Position numbers and translations under genes: made by a program
Shown: in pieces, positions 25,713 to 35,240 of the stretch
Layout of the letters: each line of letters starts with the position of its first letter
How positions within the stretch are numbered: the stretch's first letter is position 1
The notes under the pieces: generated by a model
Told to the model about the DNA's origin: nothing
Seen by the model: the letters and a program-made list of their open reading frames with translations, nothing else
Databases searched by the model: none
Assembly (NCBI GenBank): GCA_049242865.1
Contig: JBMLOR010000065.1
Location: 14,446 to 78,445 of the forward strand
Source of the DNA: CAIVPM01 sp049242865
Lineage (GTDB): Bacteria; Bacteroidota; Bacteroidia; Chitinophagales; Chitinophagaceae
Length of the DNA: 64,000 nucleotides
Reading direction: 5' to 3'

Positions 25713-28430
25713 TTATTGACTTGTAGTATCCTTTACCACTTGTTGTTTCTTTTTAAATGGATTAAACTTATCTAACAATCCTTTGCCTTTTTGCTCTAAT
25801 TGTTTTTTGGTATCATCTATCGCATTTCCACTTTTTTGTGTAGTATCAGAATTGCCTATTACTTGTTTAATTAATGCATCTTTAGCATTTTTTATAATTA
25901 AATTTTTGCTAGCTTTTACAGTATCGGCTAATGCCTTTTTAGCACTATCGGCCTGTGCTTTAACTACATCAACTTTGGTTTGTACAAATGATTGAACTTG
26001 ATTTTTGAGGTCGTTTGCTAAACTGCTTCCCGTTTGTTTTAGGTTAGTAGTCACAGTTGGGTTTTTAATGCTGCCGCCCATTTTTACTTGTACAGGAATT
26101 AGTTCAGCCAATGTAATACTTGCACCTGCAACCTTTGCTTTGTTTTGTAAATCATTAATTAATGTATTGCCTTTGTCGCTAATCATTGCCCTAGGAATGT
26201 TCATATTAATAGTATAATCCATATCTTGGTTTAAGCCATGTAAGCCACCAATTTCCATATCGATTCCTTTTACTTTTACTTTAAAGGGTTTAACTAATAC
26301 TTTACCATTACTAAATTCAATAAAAGCTTTAATATTTTTTGCACTAACATTTTTTAGTTCGTTAACTTTTAAAGTGTTGGCTAATTTTTCTAAGGGGGCG
26401 AATGATGTAAGAACACCATCAAGCATTAATAAATTTCCAATTCCAGATAAGCTAGTAAGTTGTGGCATTAAATCGTTTCCTAAAATACCACTCATATTAA
26501 ATTGTGAATTAAGTTTTCCGTTTAAAAATTTGCCAATTGGCATTATTTTTTCAATGGTATTTAGGGCTGTAAATGCTTGCTGAATATCTACATTATTAAT
26601 AGTATAATTAAAGTTTATTGCAGGCTGTTGTTTATTATCTTTTGTAGAGTAAGTTCCCGAAGCAGTTATTGTTCCATTCATACTGTTGCCTTTAAGATTT
26701 GTAACATTTACTGTTTCATTTGCCAATAATAAAGAGCCGGTTGCATTACTTATTTTTAATTTATCGTAATCAATATTTTCGGCATTTGCATTGATAATGA
26801 AATTGATATTTTTTGGAATTACAAATGCTTGTAAAGGTTGGCTTGAAACAGTAGATGTGGTATTTGTTTTACCCATCCAATTATTTACATTAATATTATC
26901 TGCACTTACATTTAATACGCCATTAACTACGCCATTAGCAAAAGCATAATCTAAAAAATTAGTTACATAGCCGTTACCTTTAAAACTGCTTTGTTTAAGT
27001 TGAGCATCAATATTATTTAATAAAAATTGTTTAGGCGTAAGCGATACGTTTAGGTTATTTACAAATACTCCATCAGGTAAATCGTTACTTTTATATTGTA
27101 GTTGTTGAACATCTATATTGCCTTGAGCTTTTAGGTTTTCATATTGTTTATTAATCATTGCTTTAGCAAAGCCTTGAATGCTAGCATTTGCAGCTACAAT
27201 ACCTTGCATAATAGTACCTTTTTGTAGTGGAATGTATTGCTGAACTTTTGCTAAATTTAGTTTGCCATTCGCTGTTGCATTGATAAATAAATTTGTAATT
27301 GGGTGTTGCACATTTAAAGTAAAATCAAAGGGGTCTTTTTCTATTTCAATGTGGCCTTTTTTTATATCAATCACAACATCATCATTATTGCCTGTTTCGT
27401 TTTTTATATGTGCATCAATATTTATATTTTCAACAGCTGTTGGTAATGAAGGGTATTTAAAATATCCATCTTTTGCAACAATGTTTACACTGTATGCAGG
27501 TAAGTTATTTTGGTTATAAATGCCTTTAACAAATCCATCAAATTGTGCTGTGCCTTTGGTTTGAATATCTTTAAAATTATTTTGATAGATAGTTGGGATA
27601 AATGACAATAAAGTTTTAAAACTATTAGATACTGTATTAAAACTTATATCCATTTTGTAAGCATCTTGCGGTAGTATTTGAAAGTTACCTTTTGTATTTA
27701 ATTGTAAATCATTCACCCAGATATCTTTAGAGTCAAAGGCGTAAATTTTACTTTTATTATTTACATCAATGGTAGCATCTAGTTTAATAGTTGCGTTGTT
27801 TAAATACTTAATTCCGCCATAACTAACATCAACTTTTTCAGCAGATGTTGCAGTATTTAATGCAAAAATGTCGTTAGTGAAATTTCCTTTACCTATGTGA
27901 TTTAAATTATTAATTACAGCAGTTGTATTATTTAAATCATTGACATAAGAAATATTAGTATTGTTGATTTCGTACTTATCTAGTTTAAGATTTAATGCGT
28001 TACTCAAAGTATCTTTTGATGCAGCTTCAGTAGTTTGAACAATATCCCAATTGGCTTTGCCATTATTTAAAACATGGGCTTTGATATTTGCATTTTGAAT
28101 AGATACTTTATAAATTTCAATATCTTTTTGTTTTATTACGCTCATTAAGTTTACGGCTACATTAATTTCTTTTGCTGCAATTAATGTATCGTTTGCAAAT
28201 TCATTTTTGCCAACTATAGAAACATTTTCTATGCCAACAGAAAGTTTTGGAAAGCTTTTAAACAATGAAATATTTACATCACTAAAATTAGTTGTAGCAT
28301 TGAGTTTGTTGTTCAGCTGCTGTTTTACTACTGTGAGAATTTTTCCTTTAAAAAATATGGGAGCTGCAAAAGCTGTAATAGTTAGTGCTAATAAAGTAAA
28401 CCCTAGATATTTAAAAATTTTCTTTGCCAT
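25713..28430 (-). CDS. Large AsmA-family protein
   Basis: This 905-residue protein has an N-terminal membrane anchor (FKYLGFTLLALTITAFAAPIFF). The AsmA signature follows: a short helix (KQQLNNKLNATTNFSDVNISLF) and FPKLSVGIENVSIVGKNEF, then many beta-strand segments. A conserved AsmA C-terminal domain lies at about 600-770 (LNGKLNSQFNMSGILGND, GLHGLNQDMDYTINMNIPRAM). The final 110 residues are Lys/Ala/Gln-rich and helical, ending in a charged disordered tail. AsmA-like proteins are thought to form bridges for phospholipid movement between inner and outer membranes, which is the likely role here. The gene stands alone between the convergent HIT gene and asd. Confidence 0.85.
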   Translation of the reverse strand: MAKKIFKYLGFTLLALTITAFAAPIFFKGKILTVVKQQLNNKLNATTNFSDVNISLFKSFPKLSVGIENVSIVGKNEFANDTLIAAKEINVAVNLMSVIKQKDIEIYKVSIQNANIKAHVLNNGKANWDIVQTTEAASKDTLSNALNLKLDKYEINNTNISYVNDLNNTTAVINNLNHIGKGNFTNDIFALNTATSAEKVDVSYGGIKYLNNATIKLDATIDVNNKSKIYAFDSKDIWVNDLQLNTKGNFQILPQDAYKMDISFNTVSNSFKTLLSFIPTIYQNNFKDIQTKGTAQFDGFVKGIYNQNNLPAYSVNIVAKDGYFKYPSLPTAVENINIDAHIKNETGNNDDVVIDIKKGHIEIEKDPFDFTLNVQHPITNLFINATANGKLNLAKVQQYIPLQKGTIMQGIVAANASIQGFAKAMINKQYENLKAQGNIDVQQLQYKSNDLPDGVFVNNLNVSLTPKQFLLNNIDAQLKQSSFKGNGYVTNFLDYAFANGVVNGVLNVSADNINVNNWMGKTNTTSTVSSQPLQAFVIPKNINFIINANAENIDYDKLKISNATGSLLLANETVNVTNLKGNSMNGTITASGTYSTKDNKQQPAINFNYTINNVDIQQAFTALNTIEKIMPIGKFLNGKLNSQFNMSGILGNDLMPQLTSLSGIGNLLMLDGVLTSFAPLEKLANTLKVNELKNVSAKNIKAFIEFSNGKVLVKPFKVKVKGIDMEIGGLHGLNQDMDYTINMNIPRAMISDKGNTLINDLQNKAKVAGASITLAELIPVQVKMGGSIKNPTVTTNLKQTGSSLANDLKNQVQSFVQTKVDVVKAQADSAKKALADTVKASKNLIIKNAKDALIKQVIGNSDTTQKSGNAIDDTKKQLEQKGKGLLDKFNPFKKKQQVVKDTTSQ

Positions 28431-28472
28431 AGCACAAAAATAATTGTTATGCTATGGCAAAGAAGTTAAAAT

Positions 28473-29462
28473 TTATATTAAACCATTTTGTACTAAATAT
28501 TCTGCTATTTGTACTGCGTTAGTTGCAGCACCTTTGCGTAAATTGTCGCTAACAATCCACATGTTTAATGTATTTGGTTGAGTTTCATCTCTACGAATTC
28601 TGCCAACAAAAACTGCATCTTTATTGTGTGCATTCATGGGCATAGGATAAATAGCGTTTGCAATATCATCTTCAAGTACAATACCAGGTGATTTTGCTAA
28701 TATATTTTTTACATCTTCAACTTCAAAATCATTTAAAAACTCTATGTTCACACTTTCACTGTGACCACCCATTACAGGAATACGTACAGTAGTTGCAGTA
28801 ACTTTAATGCTATCGTCGCCCATTATTTTACAGGTTTCTTTCACCATTTTCATTTCTTCTTTGGTGTATCCATTGTCTGTAAAAACATCTATTTGAGGAA
28901 TAACATTTAAGTCGATTTTATATTTATAGGCCATTTCACCATCTACATTATTTCTTTCGTTCATCAATTGATCTACAGCTTTTTTACCAGTTCCAGTAAC
29001 ACTTTGATAAGTACTTACAACAACTCTTTTTATTTTATAAGCATCATGCAATGGTTTAAGAGCTACTACCATTTGTATAGTACTACAGTTTGGATTAGCA
29101 ATAATGAAATCATCTTTAGTAAGTGCATTAGCATTCACTTCGGGCACTACTAATTTTTTTGTAGCATCCATTCTCCAGGCAGATGAGTTATCAATAACTT
29201 TAATACCAGCTGCTGCAAATTTTGGTGCCCACTCTAACGATGTAGAACCTCCTGCTGAAAAAATGGCAATTGCAGGTTTTGCATCTATAGCTTGTTGCAT
29301 GCCAATAATTGTTAATGGGTTGCCCTTATAAAAAACGGTTTTTCCAATACTTTTTTCACTTGCTACAGCTAAAATTTCTGTTGCATTAAAATTTCTTTCG
29401 GCTAATACTTCTAACATTTTGGTGCCAACTAAACCTGTTGCTCCTACAACTGCTACTTTCAT
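28473..29462 (-). CDS. asd: Aspartate-semialdehyde dehydrogenase
   Basis: This 329-residue enzyme has the NADP-binding GATGLVGTKMLEVL, the catalytic Cys126 in NPNCSTIQ, SVTGTGKKAVDQL, and the C-terminal RIPVMGGHSESVNIEF with its catalytic histidine. It reduces aspartyl phosphate to the semialdehyde for lysine/diaminopimelate, methionine and threonine synthesis. It has its own promoter (29491-29525), back to back with that of the tRNA gene. Confidence 0.95.
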   Translation of the reverse strand: MKVAVVGATGLVGTKMLEVLAERNFNATEILAVASEKSIGKTVFYKGNPLTIIGMQQAIDAKPAIAIFSAGGSTSLEWAPKFAAAGIKVIDNSSAWRMDATKKLVVPEVNANALTKDDFIIANPNCSTIQMVVALKPLHDAYKIKRVVVSTYQSVTGTGKKAVDQLMNERNNVDGEMAYKYKIDLNVIPQIDVFTDNGYTKEEMKMVKETCKIMGDDSIKVTATTVRIPVMGGHSESVNIEFLNDFEVEDVKNILAKSPGIVLEDDIANAIYPMPMNAHNKDAVFVGRIRRDETQPNTLNMWIVSDNLRKGAATNAVQIAEYLVQNGLI

Positions 29463-29490
29463 TGATATTTTTTTTAGTTTGTGATTGCTT

Positions 29491-29525
29491 CAAAAGTAAG
29501 GTTTGAAAAAATATAATACTTCAAA
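29491..29525 (-). promoter_or_regulatory. Promoter of asd
   Basis: On the minus strand TTTG (29522-29525) and TACTTTTG (29491-29498) are separated by 23 bases, matching the Bacteroidota housekeeping consensus. The asd ATG lies about 28 bases downstream. Confidence 0.65.
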
Positions 29526-29526
29526 C

Positions 29527-29556
29527 TTGGTAAAATGATTTAAAATTCTATTTTTG
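29527..29556 (+). promoter_or_regulatory. Promoter of the tRNA gene
   Basis: TTG (29527-29529), 19 bases, then TATTTTTG (29549-29556) fits the Bacteroidota consensus. The tRNA begins 30 bases downstream. The -33 element is one base from that of the divergent asd promoter. Confidence 0.75.
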
Positions 29557-29586
29557 CAGTCCGAAAAAATCGTTTAAAAACGATTA

Positions 29587-29660
29587 GGACCTATAGCTCA
29601 GTTGGTTAGAGCATCTGACTCATAATCAGAGGGTCCCAGGTTCAAGTCCTGGTGGGTCCA
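29587..29660 (+). tRNA. tRNA with CAT anticodon; probably Ile2 (lysidine type), possibly Met
   Basis: A complete 74-base cloverleaf: acceptor GGACCTA/TGGGTCC, D arm GCTC-GAGC, anticodon stem TCTGA/TCAGA with loop CTCATAA (anticodon 29621-29623), T arm CCAGG-TTCAAGT-CCTGG and discriminator A. The CCA end is not encoded. A CAT anticodon fits Met or the isoleucine tRNA modified to lysidine. C4-G69 and C5-G68 in the acceptor are recognition marks for TilS, and the acceptor resembles the Bacillus Ile2 tRNA, so Ile2 is favoured. Confidence 0.95.
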
Positions 29661-29661
29661 C

Positions 29662-29688
29662 AAAGCAGAGATTTTCTCTGCTTTTTTT
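29662..29688 (+). terminator. Terminator of the tRNA gene
   Basis: AAAGCAGAG (29662-29670) pairs with CTCTGCTTT (29676-29684) around a five-base loop, followed by T residues. Confidence 0.88.
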
Positions 29689-29886
29689 GTTTTAATTTCT
29701 ACATAATTGATATTGACTTATGTGTTATATCATACATGGCTAAATAAATTCTTTATCGTAATATTGAACAAGCAATAGATATTTTAAATTGTAGATTAAG
29801 ACCATTACTATTGTAGCAAGCATCATTAAATTTATTTGATAAAATATGCTGCTGATTAATTTAATTAAAAACAAGTACTTTTTTTT

Positions 29887-31059
29887 ATGCCTAAATCATT
29901 TGCATTTTTACTAAATCAATTCATTTTTTTTATTTTGATTTTCATAAGTAAGATTGGTGTAGCACAATCATTTGAAAATGAGTTTAAGCCAGGATCAATA
30001 TGGCTTGATAACAATGGCATACCAATTAATGCACATGGTGGAGGTATTCTTTATCATAAAAATATTTACTATTGGTTTGGAGAGCATAAAATTGAAGGTG
30101 TAAATGGTGCGAAGGCAATGGTGGGCGTTCATGTTTATAGTTCAAAAAATTTGTATAATTGGAAAGATGAAGGTATTGCATTAGCTGTAACAGAAGACAC
30201 AAATTCTATTTTGCAAAAAGGCTGTATAATTGAAAGACCAAAGGTTATTTACAATAAAAAAACAAAAAAGTTTGTGATGTGGTTTCATCACGAATTAAAA
30301 AATCAAGGTTATAAGGCTGCCTTAACAGGAGTTGCAGTATCTGATAGAGTTACAGGTCCATTTAAATACATCAATAGCTTTAGAATACATCCTAAAGTAT
30401 GGGCAAAAAATTTTACAAAAAGCCAGCAAGATTCAGTGTACAACAGAATCAATAAAGGTGAGAAAAATTTGAAACAACAAGATGTGGATGGTGCTATTAT
30501 GGTTAGAGATTTTGAGAATGGTCAAATGTCTAGAGATATGACATTGTTTGTAGACGATGATCAAACTGCATATCACATTACTGCATCCGAAGAAAATCAA
30601 ACGCTATTAATTTCAAAACTTTCTGATGATTATTTGTCATTAACAACAGATTATGTTAGGGTTTTTCCTGGCAAAAAAAATGAAGCACCAGCGATTTTTA
30701 AAAAAGACGGTACCTACTTTATGTTTTCATCATACACAACAGGTTGGAGGCCAAACCCAGGCAGGTTGTCAAAATCAAACAACATGATGGAAGGATGGGT
30801 TGCTTTAGAAAATCCTTGCAAAGGAACTGAAGAAGAAATGAAAACTACTTTTCAATCACAAAGCACATTTGTAATTCCATTGAAAGGAAAAAAAGATGGA
30901 TTTATTTATTTAGGCGATAGATGGAACGAAAAAAATTTAGGTGATAGTCGTTATGTTTGGTTACCCATACAATTTGAAAATGGCATTCCATTTATTGAGT
31001 GGCTGTCAAGTTGGAATTTAAGTTTCTTTGATGTTAAAAAGAGCCAAACAGAAAAATAG
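29887..31059 (+). CDS. Secreted glycoside hydrolase, GH43-like
   Basis: This 390-residue protein has a signal peptide (hydrophobic to about residue 25, SKIGVAQS) and a five-bladed-propeller enzyme domain. The start of the mature protein, IWLDNNGIPINAHGGGILYH followed by YYWFGEHKI, and later VSDRVTGPFKY, DGAIMVRDFENGQMSRDM, EAPAIFKKDGTYFMFSS and YLGDRW, match GH43 beta-xylosidase/galactosidase-type enzymes of Bacteroidota. Arabinan, xylan or galactan side chains are likely substrates; which one cannot be said. It lies alone between the tRNA gene and the Spy-like gene, away from the SusC/D pair. No C-terminal sorting domain is seen. Confidence 0.8.
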   Translation: MPKSFAFLLNQFIFFILIFISKIGVAQSFENEFKPGSIWLDNNGIPINAHGGGILYHKNIYYWFGEHKIEGVNGAKAMVGVHVYSSKNLYNWKDEGIALAVTEDTNSILQKGCIIERPKVIYNKKTKKFVMWFHHELKNQGYKAALTGVAVSDRVTGPFKYINSFRIHPKVWAKNFTKSQQDSVYNRINKGEKNLKQQDVDGAIMVRDFENGQMSRDMTLFVDDDQTAYHITASEENQTLLISKLSDDYLSLTTDYVRVFPGKKNEAPAIFKKDGTYFMFSSYTTGWRPNPGRLSKSNNMMEGWVALENPCKGTEEEMKTTFQSQSTFVIPLKGKKDGFIYLGDRWNEKNLGDSRYVWLPIQFENGIPFIEWLSSWNLSFFDVKKSQTEK

Positions 31060-31350
31060 ATAGGTTATTTTTATTTGCTATCTTAATCTCACTATATTCT
31101 TAAAACCACTCATATTATTTAAAAAACAAAGTATAAATTTTTTGTACTTTCTTAAAGTAGAACTAATTGCTTATTAGGGTAATTTTTATTGCTATTGTTG
31201 TGTTTATATTATTCATAATTGATTTACAAAAGATATAATTTTTGTTTTTGCATTCATTAAATTTAGTCAAGTACAAAATTTTTTTTATGCATCATTAAAC
31301 TTTAAAGTAAGTTAATCATCTACTACTTAAACAATTAAAAAATAAAAATT

Positions 31351-31944
31351 ATGAAAAAGATTTTAACCTTAGCAATTATTGTAATTGCTACAACAGTAAG
31401 TGTTCAAGCACAAAGAAATGGTGCAAAAGCTCCAAAAAAATGTGCAACAAAGCCACATAACATGGGTGCAAAACTCAATTTAACTGCCGACCAAAAAACT
31501 CAAGTTAAAAGCATTAACACCAATTTTAAAACACAAGCACAGGCTATTAAAAGTAATGATGCTTTAACACAAGGCGAAGCTAAAAAACAAATAAAAGATT
31601 TGCAAGAACAACGCAAAACTAGCATGCAAAATGTGCTTACAGCAGAGCAAAAAACAAAATTAGAGCAATCAAAAGAAGAAGCTAAAAACGAAAGAGTTGA
31701 AAAACAAAAAAATCGTTTAGAAAAAATGAAAACTAATCTTAACCTAACTGATGATCAGGTTGCAAAATTTAAAGCACAACAGCAAGCAACAAAACAAAAG
31801 GTAGAAGAAATTAAAAGTAACACTTCACTTACTAAGCAAGAACAAAAAGAACAAATCAAAGCATTAATGCAAAATCGTAAAGATCAGGTAAAAGAGTTGC
31901 TTACACCAGAACAGTTAGAGCAACTAAAAAAAAGAAAGGGGTAA
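31351..31944 (+). CDS. Spy/CpxP-like periplasmic helical protein with two tandem repeats
   Basis: A 197-residue exported protein (signal peptide ending SVQAQ). It is almost all charged helix and contains two copies of a unit of about 75 residues. The first has LNLTADQKTQVKSIN ending VLTAEQKTKLEQ; the second has LNLTDDQVAKFKAQQ ending LLTPEQLEQLKKR. LTxxQ is the mark of the Spy/CpxP family, ATP-independent periplasmic chaperones or stress sensors. A chaperone role is inferred. A terminator follows the stop directly. Confidence 0.8.
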   Translation: MKKILTLAIIVIATTVSVQAQRNGAKAPKKCATKPHNMGAKLNLTADQKTQVKSINTNFKTQAQAIKSNDALTQGEAKKQIKDLQEQRKTSMQNVLTAEQKTKLEQSKEEAKNERVEKQKNRLEKMKTNLNLTDDQVAKFKAQQQATKQKVEEIKSNTSLTKQEQKEQIKALMQNRKDQVKELLTPEQLEQLKKRKG

Positions 31945-31953
31945 TATTTAAGT

Positions 31954-31983
31954 AAAAAAAGTCACTGTAAAGTGACTTTTTTT
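31954..31983. terminator. Bidirectional terminator
   Basis: AAAAAAAGTCACT (31954-31966) and AGTGACTTTTTTT (31971-31983) form a 13-base stem with a GTAA loop. It ends the Spy-like gene and, on the other strand, the YdcF-like gene. Confidence 0.9.
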
Positions 31984-31997
31984 ATGAAGATTTTATA

Positions 31998-32753
31998 TCA
32001 TCCTTTGAGCCAATAAACACATAAACCAATCCATTCTTTAATTAACAATCCCCAATCATTTAAAGTTTTCATATTGGGTAAAAAATAATCTTGAATTTCA
32101 AAATTGCTATTTATTTCAATGTAGTTACATGGGAAAACTAAGCAGTTCATCACACCTAGTTTTTTTGTTAGGTAGGTTGTACGTGGTGTATGAAATGCTG
32201 ATGTAATAACTATAATATCATTTTTAACATTTAAACTATCTAATATTTTTTTCGAAAAAATAAAGTTCTCTTCTGTATTTCTTGCTTTTGATTCTATAAT
32301 GATATTGTTACTATCTATCCCACAATTTAAAAATGATTGGTATAAAAAACTTGCTTCATCTTTTTCTTTAAATAGTATTTTAGAGGATCCACCACTAACA
32401 ATAATTTTTTTGATTTTACCAAGTTTGTATAGTTGCAATGTTTGTATAAATCTATCACTCGATTGTCCAAAAAAACCTGTATTTTCTTTATCATAACCTG
32501 CAATTCCACCAAGTAAAATTCCTACATTATAATTACCCAAACTGTTTATTGATATGGGTTTGGGTTGATACGCTAAACTTACTTTATTATAAATAAATTT
32601 ATTACTAAATAAAACAAAGCTTACTAATGCAATTTTTAAAATTCTATTTCGAAATAAAATTTTTCGAGTAAAGAATGCTACCAAAAGCAATAACAATATC
32701 CAATTAAAAGGATAATATAAAAAGGCTAGTATTTTAGAAATTATAAACTGCAT
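31998..32753 (-). CDS. YdcF/ElyC-family membrane protein (DUF218)
   Basis: A 251-residue protein with two N-terminal membrane helices (about 5-30 and 38-55) and a DUF218 domain: VGILLGGIAGYD, SSDRFIQTLQLYKLGKIKKIIVSGG, ESKARNTEENFIFSK and IIVITSAFHTPRTTYLTKKLG. DUF218 proteins include ElyC and SanA, linked to envelope integrity in E. coli; the biochemical activity is not settled. Its ATG shares one base with the stop codon of the upstream dehydrogenase gene (TAATG), so translation is coupled. Confidence 0.85.
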   Translation of the reverse strand: MQFIISKILAFLYYPFNWILLLLLVAFFTRKILFRNRILKIALVSFVLFSNKFIYNKVSLAYQPKPISINSLGNYNVGILLGGIAGYDKENTGFFGQSSDRFIQTLQLYKLGKIKKIIVSGGSSKILFKEKDEASFLYQSFLNCGIDSNNIIIESKARNTEENFIFSKKILDSLNVKNDIIVITSAFHTPRTTYLTKKLGVMNCLVFPCNYIEINSNFEIQDYFLPNMKTLNDWGLLIKEWIGLCVYWLKG

Positions 32754-33640
32754 TATACAAATTGGTTGCTTACAACAAGCTCTTTACTCCCTGCAGTGTA
32801 CACATAAAAACCTTCACCAGATTTTGCACCAAGTTTGCCAGCAGTAACCATATTCACCAACAATGGACAAGGAGCGTACTTAGTATTTCCATAACCTTGA
32901 TATAAAACATTAAGAATGCTTAAGCATACATCAAGTCCAATAAAGTCAGCTAATTGTAATGGACCCATAGGGTGTGCCATACCAAGTTTCATAATAGTAT
33001 CAATAGATTCTACTCCTGCAATGCCTTCATACAAACTATAAATTGCCTCGTTTATCATAGGCATTAATATTTTATTAGCAATAAATCCAGGATAATCATT
33101 AACTACACAAGGTACTTTGCCCAATTGCTTGCTAAGTTCAATTATAATATTTGTAACCTCTTTGTCTGTACTATAGCCATTAATAATTTCTACCAACTTC
33201 ATTATCGGTACAGGGTTCATAAAATGCATTCCAATAACTTTATTTGGTCGGTTAGTAGCAGCTGCAATTTTAGTGATAGATATAGATGAAGTGTTACTTG
33301 CTAAAATGCAATGTGCAGGTGCAGCGGCATCAATTTTTTTAAAAATATCGAGCTTAAGATTTACGTTTTCTGTAGCAGCTTCTACAACTAAATCAGCTTT
33401 TGCAACACCCAATTCTATTTGTGTTTGTGTAGAAAGGTTTTGTAGGGTTGCAGTTTTTTGTTCTTCTGTTATAGAACCTTTAGCTACTTGTCTATCCAAA
33501 TTTTTTGTGATGGTTGAAATTGCTCTTTGTAATTGTGGTTCACTAACATCTATAAGCGATACATAAAAACCATTTTGTGCAAAAACATGTGCAATACCAT
33601 TTCCCATTGTGCCTGCACCAATAACTGAAATATTTTTCAT
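32753..33640 (-). CDS. hbd: 3-hydroxybutyryl-CoA (3-hydroxyacyl-CoA) dehydrogenase
   Basis: This 295-residue enzyme has the NAD-binding VIGAGTMGNGIAHVFAQNG, VEAATENVNLKLDIF, LASNTSSISITKIA, the catalytic HFMNPVPIMKLVEII and NDYPGFIANKILMPMINEAI. The C-terminal part contains MKLGMAHPMGPLQLADFIGLD. It oxidises 3-hydroxyacyl-CoA to 3-ketoacyl-CoA, or the reverse, in fatty acid or butyrate metabolism. The length is that of single-function short-chain enzymes rather than the FadB fusion. Confidence 0.92.
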   Translation of the reverse strand: MKNISVIGAGTMGNGIAHVFAQNGFYVSLIDVSEPQLQRAISTITKNLDRQVAKGSITEEQKTATLQNLSTQTQIELGVAKADLVVEAATENVNLKLDIFKKIDAAAPAHCILASNTSSISITKIAAATNRPNKVIGMHFMNPVPIMKLVEIINGYSTDKEVTNIIIELSKQLGKVPCVVNDYPGFIANKILMPMINEAIYSLYEGIAGVESIDTIMKLGMAHPMGPLQLADFIGLDVCLSILNVLYQGYGNTKYAPCPLLVNMVTAGKLGAKSGEGFYVYTAGSKELVVSNQFV

Positions 33641-33834
33641 ATGTGTGATTTATTTACAAAGTATACATACTACTTTGTACTTTATTAAAATATTGTTTAC
33701 AATCGTATGGCAAAGTAGCAAGATATTTTTTAGTATCTTATTATTTTATTAGTAAAAAATGAGTTTAATAAATTGTAACAACAAAAACTTTAGGGTACTA
33801 TTTCGATTATAAAATTAATTTATATCAATAAATT

Positions 33835-35178
33835 TTATTGTATGTTCAATTTGTTTTTATTATGATACACAGCAAAGTACAGTAACATAAATACTACCAT
33901 TAAGCCAATTCCTGTAAGTGCTGCTTCAATATTATCAATAATTACGGCTACAGCTACAAAGCAATAAGCAATAACAAATAATACCGATAAAATAGGTGTT
34001 ATTTTATATAAAAAGTTTTTATACACTAGTTCATCACCCATCATTTTTTTACGCATAATGAATAATGTACTAGCAGAAAGTGTCATACCAAAACAATCTA
34101 AAAAAATACTAAAAGTTAATACATTGTCTACTTCTTTGCCTAGCATTACTACCAAAATGGCAACTGCTGCAAAAACAGTTAAACTAGGAATTAAGGCTTG
34201 GGTTTTTGGATGTTTGTACGAAAACTTTTTAGGGAAAACACCATCAATACTCATAGCATACATTACCCTAGGATTAGCCATTAATAGCACATTTACATAA
34301 GCCATTACACTTAAAAACATGCAAGCATCAAAAACTTTTCCACCAGCTTTTCCAAACCATGCTTCACATAATAAGGCACCAATAGCTGTAGCATTTTTCA
34401 TTTTATCAAATCCAATAACAGTTACATACGCATAACTAATACATAAATACAAGGCTATTACTAATACAATACCAATTATAATTCCTTTTTGCATGGTTCG
34501 TGTATTTTTTAGCTCACCTCCAAAGTTTATGGTTTGTTGATAGCCACCATAGGTAAACGAAACAGCAACAAGGCTCAACATTAACAGTAAAAATGTGTTG
34601 TTACCATTATATTCATAAATTGGTTTTGAAGTTTCATAACCATGAGGTTCAATAATAACACCTTTGAATATTGCAGAAATTAATAAAACAACTAATGAAA
34701 CTTTTACAATAGTTAAAATATTTTGAGTTGTGCTGCTTGTTTTTAAACCCATAACATTCACACCATAAAAAATTAAAATTGGGATAGTTGCAACTAATAT
34801 ATTAAATAGCTGACCAGAAGGTTTTCCATATAATAAGTCACTTGCATAATCAGCACCAATTAAAGCTACCACAGCCAAAGAAGCAGCATTGCTGATAAGT
34901 ATTAATGCATTTACTGTAAAGCCAATGCTAGGATGGTAGGCAGTTGCAAATACTTTATAAAAAGCTCCAACAACGGGCATTCTTTGTCCAATTTCGGCAT
35001 ACGTAAGTGCTCCACAAATAGCAACACAACCTCCAAAAATCCAGGCTAAATAAAAAATAAATTCTGTGCCAGATTTAGCTGCAATAGTAGCTGGGGTTTT
35101 AAAAATTCCCATTCCAATTACAAGGCTAATAACAATCATGGTTAGGCTAAATAAATTTAGCTGTTGCTTATTTTCCAC
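33835..35178 (-). CDS. APC-family amino acid permease
   Basis: A 447-residue membrane protein with about 12 hydrophobic helices. The first helix contains LVIGMGIFKTPATIAAKSG, the substrate-binding GIF-type motif of the APC superfamily, and GALTYAEIGQRMPVVGAFY is the conserved loop after helix 2. VAVSFTYGGYQQTINFGGELKN and ANPRVMYAMSIDGVFPK are also typical of the LAT-like/basic amino-acid subgroup. It moves amino acids across the inner membrane; the exact substrate is unknown. The gene stands alone, with 163 bases between it and galT including the gal terminator. Confidence 0.88.
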   Translation of the reverse strand: MENKQQLNLFSLTMIVISLVIGMGIFKTPATIAAKSGTEFIFYLAWIFGGCVAICGALTYAEIGQRMPVVGAFYKVFATAYHPSIGFTVNALILISNAASLAVVALIGADYASDLLYGKPSGQLFNILVATIPILIFYGVNVMGLKTSSTTQNILTIVKVSLVVLLISAIFKGVIIEPHGYETSKPIYEYNGNNTFLLLMLSLVAVSFTYGGYQQTINFGGELKNTRTMQKGIIIGIVLVIALYLCISYAYVTVIGFDKMKNATAIGALLCEAWFGKAGGKVFDACMFLSVMAYVNVLLMANPRVMYAMSIDGVFPKKFSYKHPKTQALIPSLTVFAAVAILVVMLGKEVDNVLTFSIFLDCFGMTLSASTLFIMRKKMMGDELVYKNFLYKITPILSVLFVIAYCFVAVAVIIDNIEAALTGIGLMVVFMLLYFAVYHNKNKLNIQ

Positions 35179-35240
35179 AATACTTTTTTTTGAACTGTAA
35201 TATTAGGTTTTATTCTTTTAAAATTGCTTTTAACACTACA

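Noticed and set aside
29887..31059. Type IX sorting domain on the GH43-like enzyme
   Set aside because: The C-terminus ends soon after the propeller domain and shows no sorting-domain pattern; the same holds for the S9 peptidase.
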